A stretch of 64,000 nucleotides of DNA, taken from assembly GCF_009734385.1 (NCBI RefSeq), contig NZ_CP046452.1, positions 1,054,001 to 1,118,000 of the forward strand, read 5' to 3'. Shown here one piece after another: positions 40,352-53,905 of the stretch. The translations under genes were made by a program, and so were the position numbers. Each line of letters opens with the position of its first letter. Within the stretch, counting starts at the first letter, position 1. The notes below the pieces were generated by a model. The model was not told where the DNA came from. It saw only the letters and a list, made by a program, of their open reading frames with translations, and made no database searches. The stretch is from Corynebacterium kalinowskii. GTDB taxonomy: Bacteria; Actinomycetota; Actinomycetes; Mycobacteriales; Mycobacteriaceae.

Positions 40352-41503
40352 ATGGTAAGTAGCTATCAGCCTCAAAAGCGGTCCGGTCCAGGAGTGTTAT
40401 CCATTCTGCTGGCGGTGGTCCTGATTGGACTGATCGTGGCCGCGGTGATCATCGGACGCGGCGGTGGCAAACAGGTGATTTCCACCGGTGGTACCACCAC
40501 CGTTCGGGTTGTCGCGGGTTCGGAGAAGATTCCGTATTTCCAAGATCCGGACGTCGTTAAGCGCCTTGACGAGCTCGGTCTGAAGGTTGAAGCCACGTCG
40601 AGTGGCTCCCGCAAGATTGCTACGCGCTCTGACCTGAAAGAATTTGACGCCGCGTTCCCATCTTCAGCGCCCGCGGCCGAGAAGATTTCCCGCGAGACGC
40701 AGCCGAAGGGGATTTATTCCCCGTTCCACTCGCCGATGGCAGTGGCGACATTCGATCCCATCCTGGGCAGCCTCGAGAAGCAGCAGGTCGCAATGCAGCG
40801 CGACGGCGTGTGGTACCTGAACGTCGAGAAGTACCTGGAGCTGGCTTCGAGTGGCAAGCGCTGGCGCGATATTGCGCCGGAGTTCCCCTCTCCGCTTGCC
40901 GTGCAGATTTCCTCCACTGATATCCGCAGTTCGAATTCGGCTGCGATGTACCTCTCGGTCGCGGCGTGGGTTGCCAACGGTGGCAATGTCCCTGCGACCG
41001 ATCAAGAGGTGTCCAAGGTCGTCAACAAGGTCAGCCCGCTTTTTACCCATCAAGGCTTCACCGGCGGATCCTCTGCGGGTCCCTTCGCTGAATACCTGAC
41101 GCAGGGGATGGGGGCACGCCCGATGGTGCTCATTTACGAGGCACAGTTCATTGGGCAGCAGATCTCTGCACCCAACACCGTGGGGCAGAACATGAAGCTC
41201 ATGTACCTCGACCCGACCATATCTTCCCAGCACACGCTGTTGGCGTACTCCGATGGCGGAGACAAGCTGGGCGAGGCGCTGGCTACCGATGCCACCCTCC
41301 AGCGCCTGGCCGCCGAGCACGGCTTCCGGCCAAACTCTCCAGGAGTATTCAACGAGGTTCTCAAGGACAAGGGGATGGCCACCCCGCCAGAGTTTCTCGC
41401 CACAATCAACCCACCAGACTTTGACCGTCTTGAACAGCTGATTGAGGGCGTGAGCGCGCAATACAACGGCTCGGCCCCGCCTGAAGGAGCACCAGAACAA
41501 TGA
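40352..41503 (+). CDS. Membrane-anchored binding-protein-like module, first gene of an envelope cassette
   Basis: A 383-residue protein with one membrane helix (about residues 14-36, GVLSILLAVVLIGLIVAAVII) and the rest outside. The outer part begins TTTVRVVAGSEKIPYF and LGLKVEATSSGSRKIAT, which resembles the first strands of type 2 periplasmic binding proteins; no ABC permease genes lie nearby. I cannot name a ligand. Its ATGA stop overlaps the start of the next gene, so translation is coupled. Little Shine-Dalgarno sequence precedes ATG 40352. Confidence 0.7.
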   Translation: MVSSYQPQKRSGPGVLSILLAVVLIGLIVAAVIIGRGGGKQVISTGGTTTVRVVAGSEKIPYFQDPDVVKRLDELGLKVEATSSGSRKIATRSDLKEFDAAFPSSAPAAEKISRETQPKGIYSPFHSPMAVATFDPILGSLEKQQVAMQRDGVWYLNVEKYLELASSGKRWRDIAPEFPSPLAVQISSTDIRSSNSAAMYLSVAAWVANGGNVPATDQEVSKVVNKVSPLFTHQGFTGGSSAGPFAEYLTQGMGARPMVLIYEAQFIGQQISAPNTVGQNMKLMYLDPTISSQHTLLAYSDGGDKLGEALATDATLQRLAAEHGFRPNSPGVFNEVLKDKGMATPPEFLATINPPDFDRLEQLIEGVSAQYNGSAPPEGAPEQ

Positions 41504-43083
41504 TGACCAAAGCAAAAGCCCTCGTTGCGGCGCTACTAGCGACAGTGCTTGTGGCGTGTGGGAGTGACATTGTCACGCCTTCCGGCAAGGGGAGTGGCGA
41601 GGCACTATCCATCGTCGCGGCTACCGAGCTAAAAGACATGGAGCCACTCATCCAACGCGCCAGCAAGGACCTTGGCTTCGAGATCAAGATGGAATACCCC
41701 GATGGCACCATCGCCAACTCCTACGCACTGAAGAACGGCAACTTCGACGGCAACTACGATGCCACCTGGTTTGCCACGAACAAGTACGTGGAGCTCCTGG
41801 AGGCGGGAGACAAGCTCGGGGCGTCGACAAGCATTGCCAACTCGCCGGTCGCGTTCGGCGTGCACACCAAGACCGCGCGGGAACTCGGCTGGGACAAGAA
41901 GCAACCGACCTGGGCGGAGATCACCGACGCGGTGAAGGCCAAGAAATTCCGCTTCGGCATGACTGACCCCGGCCGCAGTAACTCTGGCTTTTCCGCGCTG
42001 GTGTCGGTGGCCACTGCTAATGCTGATACCGGCGCTGCGCTGACCACGGCGGATGTTCAAAAGGTCAGTGGCACGCTGGTCGAGTTCTTTGCGGGCCAGA
42101 ACCTGACTTCGGGGTCTTCGGGCTGGCTGGAAGATGCGTTTCTGAGCGATCCGGCCCGTACCGAAGCGATCATCACCTATGAATCCGTGCTGATCCAGCT
42201 GCAAAAGTCCGGCCGGGCAGATATTCAGGTCGTGGTGCCGGCGGATGGCGTAGTGACGGCAGACTACCCGCTGGCAGCTCTGCGCACGCCAAAGAGCCCA
42301 AAGGCAGCTGAAAACACTGATCGCTTGGCCAAGTGGCTGCTGGAACACAACGAAGAGATCGTGAAGGACACGCTGCGCCGTCCGGTAGATCCGGCCGTGG
42401 CGCTGGACGCGCAGCACCAGAAGAACACCCTCATTGAGCTGCCGTTTCCGGCACGCCAGGACGTGGCCGATGAGCTTGTGCTGAGCTACGGCGACAACCT
42501 CCGCGCGCCTGCTCGCACGGTGTTCGTACTGGACAAATCCGGATCGATGCGGGGCCAGCGTATTCAGAGTCTCCGCTCGATTCTCGTAGAGCTGGTCGAT
42601 GGCACCGCGCGAACCTCCACTGGTCCGGTGGGGCTGCGGAATCGTGAAGAAGTGACAATCATTGGCTTCGATGGGGAAGTGGCACGCCCGTTCGAAACCA
42701 CCTTCAATAAGACTGACCCAGTTTCGAAAGCGCAGTTGCAGAGCTCGATTAGTAATCTGAGTGCCGGTGGCCAAACCGCAGTCTACGATGCCCTGAAGGT
42801 TGCCTACGAGCAGTTTGGTTCGAACATCCCTGAAGGCCAGATCCCGTCGATCGTTCTGATGTCTGATGGAGCTTCGAATGTGGGCATGACCTTCGATGAC
42901 TTCAAGAAGTTCCACGAAAAGCTCTCTCCTGAAGCGCGTCGCATCCCGGTGTTCATCATCTTGTACGGTGAGTCGAATAATGTGGAGATGAAGGCCCTCG
43001 CTGACCTGACTCAGGGCAAGACTTTCGATGCCACAAAGGGCGACCTCGCTGGCGCGTTCAAGGAGATTCGTGGATACCAGTAA
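41500..43083 (+). CDS. Lipoprotein with binding-protein-like and von Willebrand A domains
   Basis: The 527-residue protein starts with a lipoprotein signal ending LVAC (Cys at residue 20). Residues about 35-300 look like an extracellular solute-binding fold (LSIVAATELKDMEPLI, DATWFATNKYVELLE, ITYESVLIQL). Residues about 335-525 are a VWA domain with the MIDAS motif DKSGSM (about 345), Thr in GGQTAVYDAL and Asp in VLMSDGASN, so a metal-dependent adhesion site looks complete. Such a fusion suggests binding of a partner at the cell surface, but no function is established that I can name. It overlaps genes on both sides. Confidence 0.82.
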   Translation: MMTKAKALVAALLATVLVACGSDIVTPSGKGSGEALSIVAATELKDMEPLIQRASKDLGFEIKMEYPDGTIANSYALKNGNFDGNYDATWFATNKYVELLEAGDKLGASTSIANSPVAFGVHTKTARELGWDKKQPTWAEITDAVKAKKFRFGMTDPGRSNSGFSALVSVATANADTGAALTTADVQKVSGTLVEFFAGQNLTSGSSGWLEDAFLSDPARTEAIITYESVLIQLQKSGRADIQVVVPADGVVTADYPLAALRTPKSPKAAENTDRLAKWLLEHNEEIVKDTLRRPVDPAVALDAQHQKNTLIELPFPARQDVADELVLSYGDNLRAPARTVFVLDKSGSMRGQRIQSLRSILVELVDGTARTSTGPVGLRNREEVTIIGFDGEVARPFETTFNKTDPVSKAQLQSSISNLSAGGQTAVYDALKVAYEQFGSNIPEGQIPSIVLMSDGASNVGMTFDDFKKFHEKLSPEARRIPVFIILYGESNNVEMKALADLTQGKTFDATKGDLAGAFKEIRGYQ

Positions 43084-43651
43084 CTGGTTCTTTTCCCGCC
43101 GCAACGTGGTGGGATTGATCCTCGCGATTGTCGCGGTTGTCATCCATCTCGCCGTCGGCCTAGGCACATTGTGGCCGGTCATCGCGATCGCAGCGTGGGG
43201 CGTCGGCGTGGCGCTCACCCCCAGCGCCCCGCAACCCGCGCTAGCCCCGCCGAGCACGCTTGTCGACGCCATCGACGCCTCAACCCTGCACTTCCGCGCA
43301 CTGGGCATTGGGCAGAGTTCTGAGCGTGAGCTGGGTCAACTGAAATGGACTATCGGCCAACTCGAACGTCACATGGATGAGCTCGCAGCACAACCTATTT
43401 TGCTGCAAACGGTGAACGAGATCGCCTATAGTCACGTGCCGACCCTCGAAGCCGCCTTTGAAGAAGTCCCCGACATCGCGCGTGGGCAGGCCTTGGACGA
43501 GTTGGATTCTTCGCTGCAACTGCTCAATGAGGAGGCAGCGAAGATCCTCAACGCGATCGTGCAACAGAAGTTCCGGGGCCTGGAGGATCAGCGCGCAGAG
43601 TTGGAGCAAAAGTTCACTGGGGTCAAGCTCTACCTTGATGGCCCGCAGTAA
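43070..43651 (+). CDS. Two-helix membrane protein with coiled-coil tail (XpaC-like), third gene of cassette
   Basis: From GTG 43070, with AAGGAG 5 bases before it, the protein has 193 residues: two membrane helices (about 10-45, VVGLILAIVAVVIHLAVG) and a long helical cytoplasmic part (about 60-193) rich in Leu, Glu and Gln. Order and heptad-like spacing recall XpaC/YceG-type proteins that accompany TelA in tellurite-stress clusters; this is a weak inference. The 14-base overlap with the VWA gene implies tight co-expression. Confidence 0.62.
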   Translation: MDTSNWFFSRRNVVGLILAIVAVVIHLAVGLGTLWPVIAIAAWGVGVALTPSAPQPALAPPSTLVDAIDASTLHFRALGIGQSSERELGQLKWTIGQLERHMDELAAQPILLQTVNEIAYSHVPTLEAAFEEVPDIARGQALDELDSSLQLLNEEAAKILNAIVQQKFRGLEDQRAELEQKFTGVKLYLDGPQ

Positions 43652-43676
43652 CTGACCACTAGGTACAATGCCAAGC

Positions 43677-43853
43677 ATGAGTCTCGATCCCACATTGCTG
43701 GAAGTGCTGGTTTGCCCACAGGATAAAGGGCCACTGCGATATCTCGAGGACGAGCAAAAGCTCGTGAACGAGCGACTCGGAATTGCCTATCGTATCGACG
43801 ACGGCATCCCAGTCATGCTTGCAGATGAAGCCGAAGAGTACCCAGCGAAGTAG
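43677..43853 (+). CDS. Trm112-like small protein
   Basis: A 58-residue protein, [20 protein letters not shown] ... [11 protein letters not shown], with the Trm112 pattern LLEVLVCP and DGIPVML. Family members activate methyltransferases or bind zinc; here only one Cys of the usual set is present, so metal binding is doubtful. TACAAT at 43664-43669 is a good -10 element with the ATG 7 bases later, so a leaderless mRNA starting at 43677 is likely; the upstream ATG 43668 lies inside the -10. tyrS follows after 5 bases. Confidence 0.85.
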   Translation: MSLDPTLLEVLVCPQDKGPLRYLEDEQKLVNERLGIAYRIDDGIPVMLADEAEEYPAK

Positions 43854-43858
43854 GAAAC

Positions 43859-45118
43859 ATGAACATTATTGACGAACTCCAGTGGCGTGGACTGATTAAC
43901 CAATCCACTGACCTTGATGCCCTGCGCGAAGCATGCGAGCAGCCGATCTCCCTGTACTGCGGCTTCGACCCAACCGGTGATTCACTGCACGCCGGTCACC
44001 TGGTGCCGATGATTATGCTGCGTCGATTCCAGCAGGCCGGACACCGCCCGATCACCCTTGCCGGTGGCGCGACCGGTTTTATCGGCGACCCTCGCGATGT
44101 CGGCGAGCGATCAATGCTGTCCCAGGACACCATTGATCAGAACCTCGAAGCAATCAAGGGGCAACTGCGCCGCTTTGTGGACTTCGAAGGCGACAACCCA
44201 GCGGTCATGGTGAACAACGCTGACTGGACGATGCAGATGTCCGTCATCGACTTCCTGCGTGACGTCGGCAAGAACTTTTCTCTGAACACCATGCTTGACC
44301 GCGACACCGTGAAGCGTCGACTCGAATCCGACGGTATTTCCTACACGGAGTTCTCTTACATGTTGTTGCAGGCCAACGACTACGTGCACCTGCACCGCGA
44401 ACTCGACTGTGTGCTGCAGATCGGTGGCGGTGACCAGTGGGGCAACATCGTTTCCGGCGTTGACCTCAATCGTCGCGTTAACGGTGCAAAGGTGCACGGC
44501 CTCACTGTGCCATTGGTCACTGACGCAACGGGCCAAAAGTTTGGCAAGTCCACCGGTGGCGGCAAGCTGTGGCTGGACCCTGAAAAGACCTCTGCGTATT
44601 CCTGGTACCAGTACTTCCTCAATGCTGGCGACTCCGTGGTCATCGACTACTTGCGATGGTTCACTTTCCTGAGCCAGGAAGAGATCGCAGCTCTGGAGAC
44701 TGAAGTTGCCGAGCGACCTTTCAAGCGTGAAGCTCAGCGACGCCTGGCGCAGGAAATGACAGACCTCGTCCACGGTCATGAGGCCACCGTCGCTGTTGAG
44801 CTGGCAGCCCAGGCACTGTTCGGTCGGGCCTCTCTCGCTGACCTCGATGAGAAGACTTTGGCGGGAGCCCTGTCTGAGACCACAGTCTTTGAGGTTGCAG
44901 CAGGGGAGCCACGTACGATCATCGACCTGTTGGTTGGCTCTGGACTCGCTGACTCCAAGGGAGCTGCTCGACGCACCATTAAGGAAGGCGGCGCTTACGT
45001 GAACAATGAGCGCATCGAATCCGAGGAATGGGAACCTACTTCTGAAGACCTGTTGCATGGCGCTTGGCTGGTGCTGCGGAAAGGTAAGAAGAATTTTGCT
45101 GGAGCAAAGCTGGTCTAA
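43859..45118 (+). CDS. tyrS: Tyrosyl-tRNA synthetase
   Basis: TyrRS charges tRNA-Tyr. The class I signatures are [14 protein letters not shown] (HIGH-like, about residues 41-54) and KFGKST (KMSKS-like, about 230), with DQWGNIVSG in the tyrosine site. An S4 RNA-binding domain closes the protein (about 355-419, [19 protein letters not shown]). Length 419 is that of the short bacterial type. It is probably expressed from the Trm112-like promoter and ends at a strong terminator. Confidence 0.96.
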   Translation: MNIIDELQWRGLINQSTDLDALREACEQPISLYCGFDPTGDSLHAGHLVPMIMLRRFQQAGHRPITLAGGATGFIGDPRDVGERSMLSQDTIDQNLEAIKGQLRRFVDFEGDNPAVMVNNADWTMQMSVIDFLRDVGKNFSLNTMLDRDTVKRRLESDGISYTEFSYMLLQANDYVHLHRELDCVLQIGGGDQWGNIVSGVDLNRRVNGAKVHGLTVPLVTDATGQKFGKSTGGGKLWLDPEKTSAYSWYQYFLNAGDSVVIDYLRWFTFLSQEEIAALETEVAERPFKREAQRRLAQEMTDLVHGHEATVAVELAAQALFGRASLADLDEKTLAGALSETTVFEVAAGEPRTIIDLLVGSGLADSKGAARRTIKEGGAYVNNERIESEEWEPTSEDLLHGAWLVLRKGKKNFAGAKLV

Positions 45119-45121
45119 CCG

Positions 45122-45151
45122 AAAGTGGCGAGGGAAACCTCGCCACTTTTT
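45122..45151 (+). terminator. Terminator after tyrS
   Basis: AAAGTGGCGAGG (45122-45133) pairs fully with CCTCGCCACTTT (45138-45149) around GAAA, then TT. Confidence 0.9.
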
Positions 45152-45621
45152 GCGTTTCTACCTGCAGATTTGCCTTCGGAACAGATTGTGCGTAACTTAT
45201 TCCAAGTCAGCGAGACAGCAACCGCAAGGTTGTAGCTGACAAGCAAGAGAACCGACATTGACAAAGAGATGAATTCTTTGTTAACGTAAGTCCTCAGCCC
45301 CCAAGCATCACATTCTGTTTAGAATGTCAGATCTTGGTGTGCGTGTGTTGTTTGAGAACTCAATAGTGTGCCAAGTACTTATTTTTTTAAGTTGTTTTTG
45401 GTTGTGTGTTGGTGCCGGCAGGCCCGTGAGGGGTCTGTGTAAGCATTAATACTCAATTTTGGTTTCAGGGGGCCTTCCTCGTCGGATAACTTCTGGGACC
45501 GCATTTTTTTGGACAATCTAGATAGAGACGAGCAGCGTTTTGTTGTTTGTTTTTGCTGGTTGTTTGTTTTTTTGCTAGGTAGTTGGGCTTTTCATAGCAC
45601 TGATTATTTAATCATTTGTTC
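45152..45621 (+). promoter_or_regulatory. rRNA operon promoter region and leader
   Basis: This 470-base stretch has no gene. TTGACA (45259-45264) with TAACGT (45283-45288) is a candidate promoter at 18-base spacing. A small hairpin CATTCT/AGAATG follows (45311-45326). The sequence around TTTGAGAACTCAATAGTGTG (45351-45370) is typical of actinobacterial rRNA leaders and returns in altered form (GAGAACTGTATAGTG) before the 23S gene; it is likely an antitermination or processing element. The last 100 bases are rich in T and G, probably part of the 16S processing stem. Confidence 0.65.
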
Positions 45622-50582
<4,961 letters not shown>

Positions 50583-50708
50583 TACAACAGGGCACGCAAC
50601 AGCAAACAAAACATCTTGCCGCAACAAAAACAAGAATAAATCGCGTTCACTATGCAGTATCTGACACAACACCCACACCACATGTGTGTGTGGCCGATTG
50701 TCACAGTT

Positions 50709-50828
50709 GTGTCGGTGGTTATTAGCGTGAGGGAAACGCCCGGTCCCATTCCGAACCCGGAAGCTAAGCCTTACTGCGCCGATGGTACTGCACCTGGGAG
50801 GGTGTGGGAGAGTAGGACACCGCCGACC
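50709..50828 (+). rRNA. rrf: 5S ribosomal RNA
   Basis: A 120-base gene whose ends GTCGGTGG and CCGCCGAC pair; the internal CCCATTCCGAACCCGGAAGC is the conserved 5S core. It follows 23S by about 125 bases in the usual 16S-23S-5S order. Confidence 0.93.
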
Positions 50829-50847
50829 AAAAACTTAACAATGTATC

Positions 50848-50914
50848 GCTGAATCTCCATACCTGAATTCGCATCTCCAACCGGAGGAGCACGATTCGGG
50901 TATGGAGATTCGGC
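50848..50914. repeat. Very stable hairpin after the 5S gene
   Basis: The arms at 50848-50871 and 50892-50914 pair over 21 continuous positions (two G-T), then two more after one bulged T. A second small stem, CTCC/GGAG, sits in the loop. No T-run follows. Likely the end structure of the rRNA operon, or a control element of the next gene, which starts 26-62 bases on. Confidence 0.75.
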
Positions 50915-50975
50915 ATTTCCACCTAAACTAAAAAGCGTAATGCAACAAAAGGCAACAGAAGGATCTTCAGACACC

Positions 50976-51887
50976 ATGGGTGACTACAACTCTCGTAATG
51001 GCAATTCGTCCCGAGGCGGCGGTTCCCGTAGTGAAGGCCCACGTCGTGACGGCGCCAACCGTGGTGGAAACCCACGCCGTCGTGAAGAGGGCGCTGAGGG
51101 CGGACGACCAGAGCGCAGCGGAGCACGCAAGCACGCTCAGCGCGGTGGTTCAGGACGCAACGTCGGCAAGTTCCAAGCCGGTCCAAACCGAGCTGGATTT
51201 CGTGAGGAACGAATCGTAGCTCGCCAGAACGAACCTGATCTTCCAAGTGACCTTGATGTCAAGGATCTCGACCCATCTGTACTCCAGGATCTGCGTAGCC
51301 TGGCGAAGGACAATGCCGATGCCGTCGCAAAGCACCTAATCATGGCAGCAACCCTGATGGCTGATGATCCTCAGCTTGCGCTACGCCACGCACGCGCCGC
51401 CAAGGACCGTGGCGGCCGAGTTTCGGTGGTTCGTGAAACCGCAGGCATCGCTGCCTACCATGCCGGTGAGTGGAAAGAGGCGTTGTCGGAGCTGCGCGCT
51501 GCGCGTCGGATGAGCGGTGGACCAGGGCTCGTGGCTGTCATGGCTGACTGTGAGCGCGCACTCGAGCGGCCGGAGAAGGCCCTGGAGCTTGCTCGTGAGG
51601 TCGATACTGCGGAGCTGGACGAGGAGACTCGTATCGAGCTGGCAATCGTTCTCGCAGGTGCACGCCACGACCTAGGCCAGCACGAGGCTGCAGTTGTTGA
51701 ACTCGGCAAGGCTGATCCACGCCCAGACGCCGAAGGTGTCAGCGCGTCCCGTCTCATGTATGCCTACGCGGATGCGTTGTTGGCCGTTGGTCGCAAAGAC
51801 GAGGCCAAGAAGTGGTTTGAATACTCGAAGAAAGCCGACGTCGACGGTCTGCTCGATACCGTCGACCGCATTAGGGAACTGTCTTAA
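50976..51887 (+). CDS. TPR-like protein with basic Gly/Arg-rich N-terminus
   Basis: From ATG 50976 the protein has 303 residues. Residues 1-75 are rich in Arg, Gly, Asn and Glu with RGG-like pieces (SSRGGGSR, NRGGNPRRR), a composition seen in RNA-binding tails. The rest is helical with repeat pairs typical of tetratricopeptide-like folds (ETAGIAAYHAGEWKEAL, RLMYAYADALLAVGRKDEA). Mycobacteria have a similar gene between tyrS and the HAD phosphatase. ATG 50940 is an alternative adding 12 residues. Function unknown; proximity to rRNA plus RGG-like tail suggests, weakly, a ribosome link. Confidence 0.78.
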   Translation: MGDYNSRNGNSSRGGGSRSEGPRRDGANRGGNPRRREEGAEGGRPERSGARKHAQRGGSGRNVGKFQAGPNRAGFREERIVARQNEPDLPSDLDVKDLDPSVLQDLRSLAKDNADAVAKHLIMAATLMADDPQLALRHARAAKDRGGRVSVVRETAGIAAYHAGEWKEALSELRAARRMSGGPGLVAVMADCERALERPEKALELAREVDTAELDEETRIELAIVLAGARHDLGQHEAAVVELGKADPRPDAEGVSASRLMYAYADALLAVGRKDEAKKWFEYSKKADVDGLLDTVDRIRELS

Positions 51888-51922
51888 GTAGCGGACAACC
51901 TCGGTGGGTTAAAGTTGGTGGC

Positions 51923-52909
51923 ATGAACGTAGCCACCATGTACGATGCCTTGTTACTCGACCTTGACGGCACCATCTGGGAAGGTGGCCGAGCCATCACC
52001 CATGCCGTCGAAGCAGTGACGGACAGCGGCCTGCCCGCCATCTACGTCACAAACAACGCCTCCAAGGCGCCGGCTACCGTTGCGAATCAGCTAACTGACA
52101 TGGGGTTGGCCACGGATCCTGAGCACGTGATGACCTCCGCACAGGCAGCTGTTTTGATGGCTCAGGAAGTGTGCGCACCAGGAGCGAAGGTTCTCGTGCT
52201 GGGCACGACCTCCTTCAAGGAGCTGGCCGCCGAAGCAGGTTTCCAGGTAGTCGAGTCTGCAGACGATCAGCCAGCCGCGGTATTGCACGGACACAACCCG
52301 GAGACCGGCTGGGCGCAGCTCTCAGAGGCCGCGCTATCAATCCGACAGGGCGCGGTGTACCTCGCCTCGAACTTGGACACGACGCTCCCTATGGAGCGCG
52401 GTCTGCACGTAGGTAACGGTTCCATGGTTGCGGCTGTCGTGAGCGCAACAGGAGTCACCCCACGTTCGGCAGGCAAACCCGAGCCGGAAATGTTCCGCCT
52501 GTCCGCCGACAAGATTGGTTCTAAGACTCCGTTGGCGGTGGGCGACAGGCTCGATACTGACATTGCTGGTGGAATCGCTGCCGGAATGGACTCACTCCAG
52601 GTGATCACCGGCGTGAGCGGTCATCGGGACATTCTCAATGCGCCTCCGCACCAGCGCACGACGCTCATCGCAGACGATATGCGTGGCCTGTTTGTTGAGC
52701 GTGACGAACTCCTGCCCGGTGCCCAAGGCGGATTCACGGCAACGCTCGACGGCACGACGCTCACCATCGATGGCGGCACTCCAGATAGCACCAGCATTCA
52801 GGCATTTCGTACCGCTCTCGGCGTTGTCTGGCAATTCGAGGACGCGCGCGTGGAAGAGATCGTTGGGGTATCGGACGTCGCAAAGCAGGCGGTAGCCACA
52901 TGGCGGTAG
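51923..52909 (+). CDS. HAD-IIA family phosphatase
   Basis: A 328-residue HAD hydrolase: motif I LLLDLDGTIWEGG (nucleophile Asp near residue 13), motif II YVTNNAS, the type IIA cap between, Lys in SAGKPEPEMF (motif III) and motif IV AVGDRLDTDIAGG. The group includes glycerol-3-phosphate and phosphoglycolate phosphatases, and the M. tuberculosis gene in the same place (Rv1692) is described as a glycerol-3-phosphate phosphatase. I infer the same role. About 60 residues follow the HAD fold. It overlaps the next small gene by 10 bases. Confidence 0.9.
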   Translation: MNVATMYDALLLDLDGTIWEGGRAITHAVEAVTDSGLPAIYVTNNASKAPATVANQLTDMGLATDPEHVMTSAQAAVLMAQEVCAPGAKVLVLGTTSFKELAAEAGFQVVESADDQPAAVLHGHNPETGWAQLSEAALSIRQGAVYLASNLDTTLPMERGLHVGNGSMVAAVVSATGVTPRSAGKPEPEMFRLSADKIGSKTPLAVGDRLDTDIAGGIAAGMDSLQVITGVSGHRDILNAPPHQRTTLIADDMRGLFVERDELLPGAQGGFTATLDGTTLTIDGGTPDSTSIQAFRTALGVVWQFEDARVEEIVGVSDVAKQAVATWR

Positions 52910-53067
52910 GAGCCCCGATCCCTCGCGACCCACGCAAGCCCGCCACCACCCCGGAGGAGATCGATGACGCCGTGGCGCAGGTGCTGAGCGAGCCCACATC
53001 GACGCTCAAAGAAGAAGCAGAGGCCCTGGCGCGGGCCCACGACATCGTGCACAACGCGCTGCAATAA
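52900..53067 (+). CDS. Small conserved protein between the HAD phosphatase and tlyA
   Basis: A 55-residue frame from ATG 52900 to TAA 53067: MAVGAPIPRDPRKPATTPEE ... LARAHDIVHNALQ. It overlaps the HAD stop by 10 bases and ends 16 bases before tlyA, and a gene of about the same size (Rv1693) lies at the same spot in M. tuberculosis. The sequence is acidic and helical in its second half (EEIDDAVAQVLSE, LKEEAEALARAHDIVH). No known domain. Position, coding-like composition and lack of any other use of this gap support it. Confidence 0.8.
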   Translation: MAVGAPIPRDPRKPATTPEEIDDAVAQVLSEPTSTLKEEAEALARAHDIVHNALQ

Positions 53068-53083
53068 GGCAAAAGGACAGGTA

Positions 53084-53905
53084 ATGGTAGCCAGGAGACG
53101 GCTCGATGCAGAGCTCGTACGTCGCAAAATCGCTCGCTCGCGGGAGCACGCCACGGAACTCATTCGTGGCAGGCACGTGTATGTCGCGGGCATTCTTGCG
53201 CTCAAACCCGCAACAGTGGTCGAGCCAGATGTCTCCATCCGCGTCGATGAAGCAGCAAACGACGATTGGGCATCCCGCGGCGCCCACAAACTACTCGGGG
53301 CGCTGGAAGCATTTGAACCGCATGGCCTGAGCCTTAAGGGAAAGAAAGTGCTGGACGCGGGTGCTTCTACCGGCGGCTTCACCGACGTCTGCCTGCGTCG
53401 CGACGCCCGCGAGGTAGTCTCCGTCGACGTCGGCTACGGCCAGCTCATCTGGCGCCTACAAAACGATGACCGCGTGCGCGTCGTCGACCGCACCAATATC
53501 CGCCACCTCACCCTCGAGCACACCGACGGCCCATGCGACGCGATGGTGGGCGACCTGTCGTTCATCTCGCTCGAGCTGGTGTTGCCGGCGATTGTGGCAG
53601 CGCTTAACGACGGCGCCGAGCTGCTTCCCATGGTCAAGCCCCAGTTTGAGGTCGGCAAGGATCGGCTTGGAAACGGAGGCGTGGTGCGCAGCCCAGAGCT
53701 GCGCGCAGAGGTGACGACGTCTGTGGCAATGGCAGCGCAGCAGCTCGGGCTGAGCCTCAAAGGGGTTGTGGCCTCGCCACTGCCGGGGCCATCGGGCAAC
53801 GTTGAATACTTCTTGTGGCTGGTCAAAGACGGTGGCGCAGCTGCGCTATCGGAGGAAGAAGTGGCCGCGATGGTGGCGACCGCAGTTGAGGAAGGACCCC
53901 AATAA
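53084..53905 (+). CDS. tlyA: TlyA-type rRNA 2'-O-methyltransferase
   Basis: TlyA methylates ribose 2'-OH in 16S and, in two-site forms, 23S rRNA; loss gives capreomycin resistance in mycobacteria. The N-terminal S4 domain RLDAELVRRKIARSREHATE and the FtsJ-like domain with SAM motif VLDAGASTGGFTD and active-site residues in GDLSFISLELVLP are clear. The RXWV linker of two-site TlyA appears replaced, so number of targets is open. Length 273. AAAGGA precedes the ATG; its stop overlaps the nadK start by one base (TAATG). Confidence 0.94.
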   Translation: MVARRRLDAELVRRKIARSREHATELIRGRHVYVAGILALKPATVVEPDVSIRVDEAANDDWASRGAHKLLGALEAFEPHGLSLKGKKVLDAGASTGGFTDVCLRRDAREVVSVDVGYGQLIWRLQNDDRVRVVDRTNIRHLTLEHTDGPCDAMVGDLSFISLELVLPAIVAALNDGAELLPMVKPQFEVGKDRLGNGGVVRSPELRAEVTTSVAMAAQQLGLSLKGVVASPLPGPSGNVEYFLWLVKDGGAAALSEEEVAAMVATAVEEGPQ

